Positions 44,073 through 52,415 of a DNA stretch of 64,000 nucleotides are shown one piece after another. The notes beneath the pieces were generated by a model, which had not been told where the DNA came from, searched no databases, and was given only the letters and a program-made list of their open reading frames with translations. A program made the translations under genes and the position numbers. This stretch comes from B46-G9 sp964548365 (lineage in GTDB: Bacteria; Desulfobacterota; DSM-4660; Desulfatiglandales; Desulfatiglandaceae), in assembly GCA_964548365.1 (NCBI GenBank), contig CAZJRD010000004.1, forward strand, positions 1 to 64,000, given 5' to 3'. Each line of letters starts with the position of its first letter. Position 1 is the stretch's first letter.

Positions 44073-45029
44073 TCATTGTACGAGGGAACGGTAAATTCGA
44101 GTCTCCCGTATAAAACCCATAATACCTTGGGGTGCGAGTAACATGATAGCGACCAATATTATGCCTTGTATGATAAGACTGATCTCAGCATATCTAGCAA
44201 GAAGGAAGTATAAAAAGACAGCGATAATCGTCCCCATAATGGGCCCCTCTTCAGTGCCTTCCCCCCCTATGACAGTAGCGAGCATTATGATGATTAACCA
44301 CCGCACACTGAAAGCGCTGACAGGCTCTATATATCCCTGTAATGAATAAAAAATTGCTCCGGCTAAGCCGGTTACAAAGGCTGAAATAACAAAGGAATAC
44401 AACTTTAATTTAAAAACATTTACCCCAGCACTTGCTGCTGTGATATCGTTATCACGGATTGCCGCCAGCCCCGACCCGATTTTCGAACGCAGGATATATC
44501 TCATCAAAAAGATTGATGCGACCCCGACAGCCCAGGCAAGCCAATAAATCTGTGCCTGTGAAACCTCAGACACACCCTTCACCATATACCCTGCACCTCC
44601 GCCATAAACGGGTTTGCCAACGGGAGCCCAAAGGGTAAACACGTACCTCAGTATTTCAGGGACAACTAGGGTCCCTATAGCGAAATAGATACCTTTCATC
44701 CTAAAGACAGGAACAGATATGAGCGCAGCGAAAAATGCCGCTACAATACCGCCGAGTATGATTCCGATATAATAAGGCCACCCGACCCATGTTAGTATTG
44801 CCATGGTGTACCCTGCCAGCCCAATAAAGGCCGCCGGACACAGGGATATCAGACCGCTATAACCGGCCAATAGATTCCACATATTTGCCAGAGCAAGGTA
44901 TATGAAAAAAAGAAAAAGGTACAGGAGCCACACCCGGGGCACCCCTATCATGGGGAACAGTGCCAGCATGACTGTGGCCCCTATCAACGGTGTTAACCCC
45001 CTTTGCAGTCGAGGCATGGTGACTTCCAT
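44073..45029 (-). CDS. Liv-type ABC transporter permease, LivM family (transporter 3)
   Basis: The 318-residue membrane protein has around nine hydrophobic helices with the LivM landmarks LLAGYSGLISLCPAAFIGLAG-like segment and the coupling stretch SKIGSGLAAIRDNDITAASAG. The usual GHA of this loop is replaced by CPAA. It forms the channel with the LivH-type partner 7 bases upstream. It is the last gene of transporter 3 (binding protein, LivG, LivF, LivH, LivM). Confidence 0.88.
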   Translation of the reverse strand: MEVTMPRLQRGLTPLIGATVMLALFPMIGVPRVWLLYLFLFFIYLALANMWNLLAGYSGLISLCPAAFIGLAGYTMAILTWVGWPYYIGIILGGIVAAFFAALISVPVFRMKGIYFAIGTLVVPEILRYVFTLWAPVGKPVYGGGAGYMVKGVSEVSQAQIYWLAWAVGVASIFLMRYILRSKIGSGLAAIRDNDITAASAGVNVFKLKLYSFVISAFVTGLAGAIFYSLQGYIEPVSAFSVRWLIIIMLATVIGGEGTEEGPIMGTIIAVFLYFLLARYAEISLIIQGIILVAIMLLAPQGIMGFIRETRIYRSLVQ

Positions 45030-45036
45030 ATTCCTC

Positions 45037-45900
45037 CTACCTAAATATACCCCGAGGTATCACGGTTAATACTACTAGCACCATCATGTATGCTACAAGC
45101 ATCTGAGCGGTAACACCAAAGAAATACCCTCCAAGGGTCTGTGCCAAGCCAAAGGCCATACCCGCTACCAATGTCCCTGCTATGCTCCCCAAACCTCCTA
45201 ATACGACAACACCAAGGGCAATGATGAGAAAAGGCATTCCGGATACCGGGGTGAAGGGAAAGGTCAATCCAAGGAACACGCCGGCAATAGCAGCAAGTGC
45301 TGTGCCGATACCGAACGTAACCGCATAGACTCGGTTAGTACTTATCCCCATCAGTTGAGCCGCCTTCCAATCTTGGGCGGCTGCCCGTATAGCCATGCCG
45401 AGATATGTCCTCCTTAGAAACTCACGGAGGAAGAACATCACCACTATCGCAACGATGAGGTCAAGGAGATACACCAGCGGGACATGAATCGGCCCGACAC
45501 TAAAACTCTCAAGCGCATACGATGTTGTCAAACCCCTAGACAGAGCGGTCCAGACAAGTTGATAAGTGTTTTGCAAAATTATAGAAATCCCAAAAGCGAT
45601 TATCAGTGTAGCGTCCATTGATATTCGAAAGGCTCGATTCAGGAGATACTTTTGAATTGCAAAACCGATCCCAAAGAATAGGGGGATACCAATGATTAAG
45701 CTCAGAATGGGGTCTATCCCTATTACGGTCATGGCAACATATCCGAAGTAGCTCCCCAGTATGACGAAATCTCCATGGGCTATGTTGATCTCCTTTACCA
45801 CCCCGAAGACAAGGGACAGACCAAGCGCAATTATCGAGTATAACCCTCCTAACAAGATACCCATTGCGATGGGTGTTGCAAGATCAACTAACAAGCTCAT
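45037..45900 (-). CDS. Liv-type ABC transporter permease, LivH family (transporter 3)
   Basis: The 287-residue membrane protein shows GGLYSIIALGLSLVFGVVKE, INIAHGDFVILGSYFGY, the coupling segment YLGMAIRAAAQDWKAAQLMG and VLGGLGSIAGTLVAGMAFGL, all standard LivH positions. It lies 22 bases after LivF and 7 bases before LivM. The KE instead of F/L after the first helix (GVVKEINIAHG) matches the subgroup seen with short-chain amide and acid transporters, but this does not fix a ligand. Confidence 0.88.
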   Translation of the reverse strand: MSLLVDLATPIAMGILLGGLYSIIALGLSLVFGVVKEINIAHGDFVILGSYFGYVAMTVIGIDPILSLIIGIPLFFGIGFAIQKYLLNRAFRISMDATLIIAFGISIILQNTYQLVWTALSRGLTTSYALESFSVGPIHVPLVYLLDLIVAIVVMFFLREFLRRTYLGMAIRAAAQDWKAAQLMGISTNRVYAVTFGIGTALAAIAGVFLGLTFPFTPVSGMPFLIIALGVVVLGGLGSIAGTLVAGMAFGLAQTLGGYFFGVTAQMLVAYMMVLVVLTVIPRGIFR

Positions 45901-45922
45901 CTAGAATTAATCCTCATCAGTT

Positions 45923-46654
45923 TCATGTGCCAAAGTAGGCCTTTTTGACCTTTTCTTCTTCCCGGAGATCGTCGACTTTGCCGCTTAAAACAATACGCCC
46001 TGTTTCCATGATGTAGGCCCTGTCAGCTTCTGCGAGGCTTCGCCTTACATTCTGTTCAACAAATAGAATTGTAATCCCTCTTGTTCTGATTTCCTGCAGA
46101 GTCTTATACAGGTCATTAACCAAGAGGGGAGCAAGGCCAAGTGACATTTCATCAAGGAGCACAAGTTTGGGGTTTGACATTAAGCTCCGCCCCAGTGCTA
46201 ACATCTGCTTCTCGCCTCCGCTCAGTGTTTTTGCCAGTCTGGGTTTCTTCGTTTCTAACACAGGGAAGAGTTGGTAAACCCTTTGGAGATTTTCTGTGCT
46301 TTCGGGTCGTGCCTTACGGTTGTACGAACCTATTTTTAGATTTTCTAAAACGGTGAGGTCAGGGAAAATCCTTCCACCTTCAGGCAAAAGCGAAATTCCA
46401 AGGTCCACGATCTGAAAAGGTTCCAATGCAGAGATATTCTTTCCTTCAAATTCCATACTGCCCTTGGCCGGATGTATTAATCCCGATATGGTATCCAGCA
46501 GGGTTGACTTACCTGATCCATTGGCGCCAATAATCGCTACGATTTCTCCTGAGTTAACAGACAACGATACATCCCACAGTGCTTGGAAACTTCCATGAAA
46601 AACATCAATATTGCTACCCCTTAGTAATGCTTTGCTACGCATTTCCTTGCTCAA
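45923..46654 (-). CDS. Liv-type ABC transporter ATPase, LivF family (transporter 3)
   Basis: The 243-residue ATPase has Walker A GANGSGKSTLL, signature LSGGEKQMLALGRSL, Walker B LVLLDEMSLGLAP and the LivF tail VEQNVRRSLAEADRAYIME. In this copy the Walker B glutamate is followed by Met rather than Pro. The start is uncertain between TTG at 46654 (AGGA a few bases upstream) and ATG at 46642. It pairs with the LivG-type ATPase 37 bases upstream. Confidence 0.9.
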   Translation of the reverse strand: MSKEMRSKALLRGSNIDVFHGSFQALWDVSLSVNSGEIVAIIGANGSGKSTLLDTISGLIHPAKGSMEFEGKNISALEPFQIVDLGISLLPEGGRIFPDLTVLENLKIGSYNRKARPESTENLQRVYQLFPVLETKKPRLAKTLSGGEKQMLALGRSLMSNPKLVLLDEMSLGLAPLLVNDLYKTLQEIRTRGITILFVEQNVRRSLAEADRAYIMETGRIVLSGKVDDLREEEKVKKAYFGT

Positions 46655-46691
46655 TATTCCTGTCTCAGTTTGGCACTAATACCAGCTGTGA

Positions 46692-47417
46692 TTATACTGC
46701 CTCACCCAAATAGGCCTCAATTACCTTCTTATCTTCCATTACCTTGCGGGACGTGCCTTCAGCGATTTTCATTCCTTCGTCTAATACCACAATTCTATCA
46801 ACCGCTTTGGTCATTATTCTCATAATATGTTCAATCAATATACATGTTTTGCCCATCCCACGTACCTGTTGTAAGATCTCCAGCATGCCGGGGATTTCCT
46901 CTTCAGTCAAGCCTGCGGCCACTTCGTCAAGGAGTAGTAATGTTGGTTCGCTGGCCAAGGCTCTCGCTAATTCGAGCCTTTTCAGGGTTATCGCTGCTAA
47001 ATCTCGAGTGAACATACCTTTCTTTTCTGAAAGACCTACTAAATCAAGTATTTTGAGAGACTCACGTTCAGCCGCAGCCTTCCCAAGATTTCTTCCATAT
47101 TCTGCTGCCACCATGAGATTTTGCAGAACCGTCAAATTGACAAAGGGTTGGGGGATCTGAAACGTCCTGGCAATCCCCAGATGACAGAGTTTGTGGGGTG
47201 GCAAACCTGTGATATCATTTCCCTGAAACAGTACTGCGCCAGAATCCGGCTTGTGTTCACCGGATATAATATTCAACAAGGTGGACTTACCAGCCCCATT
47301 CGGACCCATCAAGCCCAGAATTTCACCTGCCTGCACATCAAAACTCACGTCAATAAGCGCCACCAATCCTCCGAAATTCTTATCTACTTTTTTCACCGAA
47401 AGAATCGGCGCCTTCAT
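46692..47417 (-). CDS. Liv-type ABC transporter ATPase, LivG family (transporter 3)
   Basis: The 241-residue ATPase has Walker A GPNGAGKSTLL, LivG-specific HKLCHLGIARTFQIPQPF, Walker B LLLLDEVAAGLTEEE and switch region IEHIMRIMTKAVDRI. The signature region reads LAAITLKRLELARAL, as is common in LivG. AAGAGG lies upstream of the ATG. Almost 400 bases separate it from the binding-protein gene, with a strong terminator and palindromes between, so it may be expressed at a lower level or from its own promoter. Confidence 0.9.
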   Translation of the reverse strand: MKAPILSVKKVDKNFGGLVALIDVSFDVQAGEILGLMGPNGAGKSTLLNIISGEHKPDSGAVLFQGNDITGLPPHKLCHLGIARTFQIPQPFVNLTVLQNLMVAAEYGRNLGKAAAERESLKILDLVGLSEKKGMFTRDLAAITLKRLELARALASEPTLLLLDEVAAGLTEEEIPGMLEILQQVRGMGKTCILIEHIMRIMTKAVDRIVVLDEGMKIAEGTSRKVMEDKKVIEAYLGEAV

Positions 47418-47593
47418 GTTAGCATCCTCTTGTTCCCTTGTCGGTCTTTGTCAATGATCGAGAATTTCGTGTTAACCACGTTTCTTCATTAATCACCGAT
47501 TTTCGCGCTACGAGATCATATAGTATCATCAAGCCTTGAATCATTTAATGGAAGCTTAATTATTTAATATATCGAAGGGTTGATTGACTAATG
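47418..47593. other. Leader region upstream of LivG (transporter 3)
   Basis: About 175 bases between the palindromic block and the LivG ATG. No gene is seen. A promoter for the permease/ATPase genes could lie here, but no clear -35/-10 pair stands out. Confidence 0.3.
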
Positions 47594-47711
47594 AACTCCG
47601 ATAAGCTGACCGCTATCGCGGCCAGCTTATCGCCGGCTGTTGAGTTCCGCTGCGCTCCACTCCAACGCCCTTGACAGGCGTCGCTAACGCTCCGCCTGTC
47701 AAGGGCGTTGG
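47594..47711. repeat. Compound palindromic element
   Basis: Two strong inverted repeats lie in tandem. The first is CGATAAGCTGACCGC / GCGGCCAGCTTATCG (47599-47632, 4-base loop, one mismatch), with outer GAACTC/GAGTTC arms. The second is a perfect 19-bp stem, CCAACGCCCTTGACAGGCG / CGCCTGTCAAGGGCGTTGG (47662-47680 and 47693-47711), with a 12-base loop. No protein is encoded; a spurious open frame runs through on the minus strand. It looks like an inserted palindromic element between the binding-protein terminator and LivG. Confidence 0.75.
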
Positions 47712-47755
47712 ATATCAAGAATCTTATATTGGTATGACGGTTACAAAAAACATGC

Positions 47756-47792
47756 AAAAACAGGACCTAGGCTCGGTGGAGCCCAAGCCCTG
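47756..47792 (-). terminator. Intrinsic terminator after binding-protein gene (transporter 3)
   Basis: On the minus strand a 14-bp stem (CAGGGCTTGGGCTC / GAGCCTAGGTCCTG, three G-T wobbles, loop CACC) is followed by TTTTT. It lies 22 bases after the stop of the binding-protein gene, so most transcripts from the 49.35-kb promoter should end here and only read-through reaches LivG. Confidence 0.8.
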
Positions 47793-47813
47793 TTTGATCC
47801 ATCCACACTTGGT

Positions 47814-49190
47814 TTAGTTCCACGGCTTGGGGAACAGCAGTTCAACTGTCGCAGGCATGAAATCATTATAAGAAAAGGCTATCGGCATCTCCCATACCCA
47901 GGGTTTATCAGTCTTCACCCACTGGCCGACTTGGCACGGTACCCGCTGAAACTGTGTGTTTTTCTCAAATACTACGCGACCCCACATGGTGTTCAGATCG
48001 GTCTCACCTAACGCTTTCAAAACCGCATCTGAATCAAGTGTACCGGCTCTCTCAATGGCGTCAAACATGGTCTGTGCCACCGCATAGTTCCATCCTATCC
48101 CCTGCGCGAGTGGTTCCTTCTTCACCTCGTACCACCTTTGAGCCAGCGACTGAGGAGTCGTGCCACCAATACCGCGGGCATCTTTCATGTACGGTGTCCA
48201 GTAGACCTCCGTCAGTACCCCGTTCGGTAGGTCACCTCCCCAGGATACGATCTCCTGGTAGAACATGGCTCCCCGAGTAGCGAAGACTAACTTAGGCTTA
48301 AAGCCTTGCACTTTACACTGTCTGAGCATTATCCCTAAATCAGGCGCAATACTATTTCCCCAAAGGATCTCACAGCCGTGCTTCTTCCATTCCTGGATGA
48401 GGGGTGTGAAGTCCGTTGTTCCTGGGGGATATATGCCAAATTGGTCTTTGGCGCGGTAACAATCATACCCTTGCTTTTGCGCAGCTCCGGTAAATCCCAT
48501 GTACCAACCACGACCATCAGGGTCGTCAAAGGCAAAGACTGCTGCTTTCTTGTTTGTCTTCTCAGCGTAGGCACCCAGCGCACCGAACCATGTGGGCATC
48601 ATCATATACCCCAACTTATCTTCTCGAAAATCTCCTTTCAAAGCCGGCGTGCCGATGGAAAAGCCAAAGGCCCAGCTGTACTTCCACGGTGGTGTAGCTG
48701 CTTGACGCATCCCCATCCAGGCCTCATACGTACCGACGCCGAAAACTGCAGGGATTTTATATTTGTCAGCCATCATAGCCGTACCCTGACGCATGGTTGG
48801 CACCTCAAAATGCCCACCCAGGAAGTGCACTTTTTGATTAAGAATCAGATCTTCAGTAAGTGTTGCTACTTTGAGAGGGTCGCTCTGACAATCTCGGGTT
48901 ATCCACTTGACGGGTAATTTCTTTCCATACTTTTTGATATATATTCCACCCTGTTTATTGATATCCTCAACGGCAGCTTTTGTCCCAAAGCTTGAAACAC
49001 CCCCAAAAATTGCATAGGGGCCCGTATAGGATACTGTATCTCCTATACGAATCTCTGTGGGAATTTTTTCTGATAGCGCCGACTTGACGCCAACTCCGAA
49101 AATTAAAGCTGCCACCAGTACACTAAACAACGGCGTGAGAATAAACACTTTCTTCACTCTTGCTGTTACTACTTTTTTCCTTTTCTCCAT
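47814..49190 (-). CDS. Liv-type substrate-binding protein (transporter 3)
   Basis: The 458-residue exported protein has a basic N-terminus (MEKRKKVVTARVKKV) and a hydrophobic stretch FILTPLFSVLVAALIFGVGV ending near ALSEK, a Sec-type signal. The mature start is TEIRIGDTVSYTGPYAIFGG. The ATG at 49190 follows AAAGGAGAG by about 6 bases; the frame is open to 49256, but that part has no site or family match. It is the first gene of transporter 3, under the minus-strand promoter of region copy B and followed by an intrinsic terminator. Family ligands include short amides and carboxylic acids; none can be assigned. Confidence 0.87.
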   Translation of the reverse strand: MEKRKKVVTARVKKVFILTPLFSVLVAALIFGVGVKSALSEKIPTEIRIGDTVSYTGPYAIFGGVSSFGTKAAVEDINKQGGIYIKKYGKKLPVKWITRDCQSDPLKVATLTEDLILNQKVHFLGGHFEVPTMRQGTAMMADKYKIPAVFGVGTYEAWMGMRQAATPPWKYSWAFGFSIGTPALKGDFREDKLGYMMMPTWFGALGAYAEKTNKKAAVFAFDDPDGRGWYMGFTGAAQKQGYDCYRAKDQFGIYPPGTTDFTPLIQEWKKHGCEILWGNSIAPDLGIMLRQCKVQGFKPKLVFATRGAMFYQEIVSWGGDLPNGVLTEVYWTPYMKDARGIGGTTPQSLAQRWYEVKKEPLAQGIGWNYAVAQTMFDAIERAGTLDSDAVLKALGETDLNTMWGRVVFEKNTQFQRVPCQVGQWVKTDKPWVWEMPIAFSYNDFMPATVELLFPKPWN

Positions 49191-49288
49191 TTGTTCTCTC
49201 CTTTCCCAAGGATTAATGGTGGGTATTATTGAGAGCGAACATGCCATGCCGATCACCGAATATCACCTTATCTATAATATTATTAGAT
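49191..49288. other. 5' untranslated region of binding-protein gene
   Basis: Non-coding leader of about 160 bases counting to the minus-strand promoter. An in-frame extension of the binding-protein reading frame enters this stretch but is not supported by a ribosome binding site. Confidence 0.35.
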
Positions 49289-49396
49289 ACTAAGGCTGTT
49301 TTGACATGTTGCGTTAAGAATAATATTGACTGACAGGCCAAGAATGGTCTAATATTTAACTAAAAAAATATATTGCGTCAAGTCATTTGTATTGAA
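49289..49396. promoter_or_regulatory. Divergent promoter/operator region, copy B
   Basis: The plus-strand promoter TTGACA (49301-49306), 17 bases, TATTGA (49324-49329) faces the GntR gene. The minus-strand promoter TTGACG (49381-49376), 17 bases, TAAATA (49358-49353) faces the binding-protein gene. The central block at 49340-49360 is identical to that in copy A (36064-36084). The flanks TTGACATGTTG-GTTAAGAAT and GTCAAGTCATTT-TATT are also conserved between copies. Because the GntR gene itself is downstream, autoregulation plus control of copy A is the likely scheme. Confidence 0.72.
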
Positions 49397-49628
49397 AATA
49401 AAAGAATTCTTGGTATCCGGAGCCGGAGTATGCACTTGACGAAAGTAACCACAGGATGTAGTTTCCATTTTCATTGAGTAACACGCTTCGGCTATCCGTT
49501 TCTTGTACAAGCGGACATCGTTTGCCTGAGCCTATCGACGAAAATTGGAATTACAAAAGACAAGAGGTACTGGAGTAAAATGCATACCTTATTTGATGAT
49601 TTAGCAATTAAAAGAACCGGGGAAAAAG
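49397..49628. other. Leader upstream of the GntR gene
   Basis: About 230 non-coding bases up to GGGGAAAAAG, the ribosome binding site of the GntR gene. No structure or gene was recognised. Confidence 0.3.
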
Positions 49629-50399
49629 ATGCCTAACTTTAAACCAATTAAACAGTCCAGAATTTCGGAAGAAGTTTTTACTCAACTCAAAGAGGCCATT
49701 TTATCCAATACGTTCAGGGCAGGAGACAAATTGCCCTCAGAAAGAGATTTAGCACAACAATTTCAGGTCAGCCGCGTTGCTATAAGAGAGGCCATCAGAA
49801 CACTTGAAAACAATGGTTTTGTTTCAATTCGCCAAGGTGCCACCGGAGGCGCATTTGTGACCGATTTGACATTCGAACAATTGGCCAATGCCTGTCTTGA
49901 CCTGTTCCTGGCTAATAAAATTTCAATCCATGAATTGCAGCAAGTTCGTATTATTATTGAACCTGAGGTGGCCCGTTTAGCAACCTTGAACGCTACCAAT
50001 GATCTTGCCAAACGCCTGCAGGATGCTTTTGAGGCCGAGCATCCGCCTGGAGCCTCGCTCACTGAAGATATTACATCCGCCACCAAGATTCATTTCATCC
50101 TGGCGGAGATGTGCGATAATCGCTTTTTGGAGGCTATAGTCAATTCAGTTATTAAACTGAACGCCAAGATCCTGGAGGAGATCAAGCCCGATCCCCCCTA
50201 TTCCATTCATCCCCCGGGACTGCATCGCCCTATTGTCGAGGCTGTGTTATCGCGTGAACCAGAAGCGGCCTACGAAGCCATGAAGAATCACGCCGCCATA
50301 TTTTATGACAATCTGATCAATTTGGAAAAGGAATACCGCGAGCGGGTGGATTTGAGGATAGACCTGAATCTCAAGAATCTCAAGTTTCTTTTGAAGTGA
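49629..50399 (+). CDS. GntR-family transcriptional regulator, FadR/FCD type
   Basis: The 256-residue protein has an N-terminal winged helix (about 8-75; FTQLKEAILSNTFRAGDKLP, then SERDLAQQFQVSRVAIREAI and RTLENNGFVSIRQGATGGAFV) and an all-helical FCD domain (about 95-235; EPEVARLATLNATND, IHFILAEMCDNRFLEAIV, HRPIVEAVLSREPEAAYEAM) with the usual metal/ligand-binding His positions. FCD regulators respond to acids such as lactate, glycolate or acyl-CoA. GGGGAAAAAG precedes the ATG. It is transcribed divergently from transporter 3, from a promoter region that also exists in front of the ligase array and the FAD/FeS trio. Confidence 0.87.
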   Translation: MPNFKPIKQSRISEEVFTQLKEAILSNTFRAGDKLPSERDLAQQFQVSRVAIREAIRTLENNGFVSIRQGATGGAFVTDLTFEQLANACLDLFLANKISIHELQQVRIIIEPEVARLATLNATNDLAKRLQDAFEAEHPPGASLTEDITSATKIHFILAEMCDNRFLEAIVNSVIKLNAKILEEIKPDPPYSIHPPGLHRPIVEAVLSREPEAAYEAMKNHAAIFYDNLINLEKEYRERVDLRIDLNLKNLKFLLK

Positions 50400-50482
50400 A
50401 TTGAAAGGGATCTTTACGCACGTTGTCTGAAAATCGTGGTTGGCAATACAACCAGTGGGGTTCCACATCCATTTCGGGAGCT

Positions 50483-50692
50483 TAGCCCGGGTTTCTCACC
50501 GATCTTCGTCGCGAGACGGTGGAGAGTCCCATGAATAGCAAGTTGAGCTTGCGAAATCCCGCTATCGGGAGCGCGTGCAGGAAAATGGCCGCAGGCATAC
50601 TTGGAGTACGTCGAGGTCATTTTTCAAGCGCAACGCAGTAGGCATGGGGCTATCCGCCATCGTAGTAGATTATTGGTGAGAAATCCGGGTTA
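50483..50692 (+). repeat. Dispersed inverted-repeat element, copy 3 (complete)
   Basis: This is the fullest copy, 210 bases. The ends TAGCCCGGGTTTCTCACCGA and TTGGTGAGAAATCCGGGTTA are near-perfect inverted repeats. Inside are GCAAG/CTTGC, TCCCG/CGGGA and the long hairpin AAAATGGCC...GGTCATTTTT (about 50582-50624), then CAAGCGCAACGCAGTAGGCA and GGGGCTATCCGCC as in copies 1 and 2. It lies just after the GntR gene, at the boundary with the housekeeping operon. Confidence 0.88.
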
Positions 50693-51117
50693 GTTCATCG
50701 ATTCGTAAATACGTTAACGTATTTCAATGCCGCCAAGAATGCGGCTTTCCGGGAAGGCAGGGGAATGGGATGTTCCCGCAGCGGCGTCATGTCGGCCCTG
50801 GAGTCCCGCCATGGGCGGGAAAGGGTCGACATCCGCAGTGAGCGGAGCCATGGAGGGCGAAGCGAGCGTAGCGGAGGGAATATGCCGGTTCCCTGCCTGC
50901 AGCGGCTCAATATGTTGGTGTAATTGCGAATTGGTGCACCTAGGTTTACATTTTCGCACCCGACTTGGGAAGGTCTGTTTTCTTGCAGATACTGCGAAGC
51001 AGGAAATTCATCTGGATCTGCGATAGAGGTCCATGGCTTCAGACAAAATGGTACCGGATGTCCGCGATCCTTGACGAGGGTGCTGGATGCGTTGAAAGCA
51101 CGGCCGACCGAAGGTCG
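50693..51117. other. Non-coding boundary region with palindromes
   Basis: About 425 bases without a supported gene. It contains the perfect 18-bp palindrome AAATACGTTAACGTATTT (50707-50724), a TCCCGCC/GGCGGGA hairpin near 50806-50822, and composition typical of degenerate intergenic repeats; open frames here are rich in Arg, Pro and Leu with no family resemblance. It separates accessory metabolism from the translation operon. Confidence 0.45.
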
Positions 51118-51924
51118 TCAAATCTTGAGAAGAGGACCCGGTTTATCCTGCATGGCCACAGACACGTGTACTTCTTGGAGCCCGAACTTTCGCAGGGCTC
51201 CGGTGGCCTCCGCACGCGCCTTTTCAGGATTGTTATTAATCTCGCTCAGGTGCGCGAGGACCAGATGCCTGAGACCACTATATCCGATCACTCCCAGCAA
51301 ACGCGCTGCCTGATCATTTGACAGGTGACCCTCTGCACCCCTGATCCTCTTTTTCAGATCAAGAGAATAAGGCCCCTCTTCCAGCATGACAGGATCGTGA
51401 TTAAACTCGAGCAGAAGCGCCTGACACCCCTTCAGGTGCTCCTCCACTACCCGTGTGCTCCTGCCCAGATCAGTTGCCATACCGAATCTCTTTCCATTTG
51501 AACAACAAACCAGTCCGAGCGGATCAACCGCATCGTGGCACTTGGTGAAGGTCTCTACCAGTATATCCTTTACTTTCACTGTTTCTCCGGGCTCAATAAC
51601 CCTCGGGTCCGGGAGTTTTCCCAGGGTCTTCTTTCCCCCCTCCAGAGTCCCTATGGTCAGGTAAACAGGGATCCCCAGGCGACGCGAAAGCGGACCCGTG
51701 CCCCGAATATGGTCTCCATGCTCGTGAGTGAGGAAGATGGCGTCCAGCCCCTCGATCTCAATGCCCACCGATGCGAGCCTCCTGGTGATCTCGCGACCGC
51801 TCAAACCGGCGTCAACCAAGATCCTAGTGCCTGCTGTTTCAACGTAACAGGCGTTTCCCCCGCTTCCGGAAGCAAGTATGCAGAACTGCAGAAATCCATT
51901 CTCATCAGCAGCAGATGCCTTCAC
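51118..51924 (-). CDS. MBL-fold metallohydrolase, YycJ/WalJ type
   Basis: The 268-residue protein has the metallo-beta-lactamase signature THEHGDH (H67, H69, D71, H72) after an N-terminal LASGSGGNACYVE, the metal residues around TKCHDAVDPLG and HNDQAARL-type GHLSNDQAARLL, and the late VLAHLSEINN. It matches the YycJ/WalJ-like group, single-strand DNA exonucleases or related nucleases. GTG at 51924 follows AGGGGG by 6 bases. It is the last gene of the housekeeping array, 8 bases after dut. Confidence 0.83.
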   Translation of the reverse strand: MKASAADENGFLQFCILASGSGGNACYVETAGTRILVDAGLSGREITRRLASVGIEIEGLDAIFLTHEHGDHIRGTGPLSRRLGIPVYLTIGTLEGGKKTLGKLPDPRVIEPGETVKVKDILVETFTKCHDAVDPLGLVCCSNGKRFGMATDLGRSTRVVEEHLKGCQALLLEFNHDPVMLEEGPYSLDLKKRIRGAEGHLSNDQAARLLGVIGYSGLRHLVLAHLSEINNNPEKARAEATGALRKFGLQEVHVSVAMQDKPGPLLKI

Positions 51925-51932
51925 TTTGCCCC

Positions 51933-52394
51933 CTACTCTTTACCGGTATGGCCAAATCCACCCGCCCCCCTCTCAGTGCTATCCAGTTCATCAGCCACAA
52001 CAATTTTCGCTCGGTAAGTCCTCGAAATAACCATCTGCGCAATCCTGTCACCATTTCGAACCACGAATAGTGCCCTTCCCCAGTTGATGAGGATAATGCC
52101 GATTTCTCCCCGGTAGTCACTGTCAATGGTGCCAGGGGAGTTCACCATGCCGATTCCATGGCGAAGAGCAAGACCGCTCCTCGGTCTGATCTGTGCCTCA
52201 AACCCGGGAGGGATAGAAACCGCAAGACCCGTAGGAATCAATCGGATATCCCCGGGCCTCAGTTCCACCGGTTCCTGGACCGCCGCGCGGATATCCAAGC
52301 CCGATGCCCCTTCTGATACATAGGCCGGCAACGGCAGATGATTCTGCCCGTCCAACTGTTTTACTTTGATGGTGATTGGTTCCTCGTCCACCAC
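51933..52394 (-). CDS. dut: dUTP diphosphatase (dUTPase)
   Basis: The 153-residue trimeric dUTPase hydrolyses dUTP to dUMP, protecting DNA from uracil. All five motifs are visible: ASGLDIRAA (1), RPRSGLALRHG (2), GTIDSDYRGEIGI (3), NGDRIAQMVI (4) and the C-terminal arm RGAGGFGHTG (5). The start is GTG at 52394, with only a weak GGG upstream. It lies between the M16 protease gene (21 bases) and the MBL hydrolase gene (8 bases), the order seen in other Desulfobacterota. Confidence 0.95.
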   Translation of the reverse strand: MVDEEPITIKVKQLDGQNHLPLPAYVSEGASGLDIRAAVQEPVELRPGDIRLIPTGLAVSIPPGFEAQIRPRSGLALRHGIGMVNSPGTIDSDYRGEIGIILINWGRALFVVRNGDRIAQMVISRTYRAKIVVADELDSTERGAGGFGHTGKE

Positions 52395-52415
52395 AAAACC
52401 CGAAAAAGAAGATTG

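Noticed and set aside
47560..47757. 65-codon minus-strand open frame through the palindromes
   Set aside because: The sequence is dictated by the inverted repeats and has no start signal; frames of this kind through palindromic repeats are usually spurious.
50695..50910. 71-codon minus-strand open frame in the boundary region
   Set aside because: Arg/Pro/Leu-rich repeat-like sequence without a ribosome binding site or family pattern.
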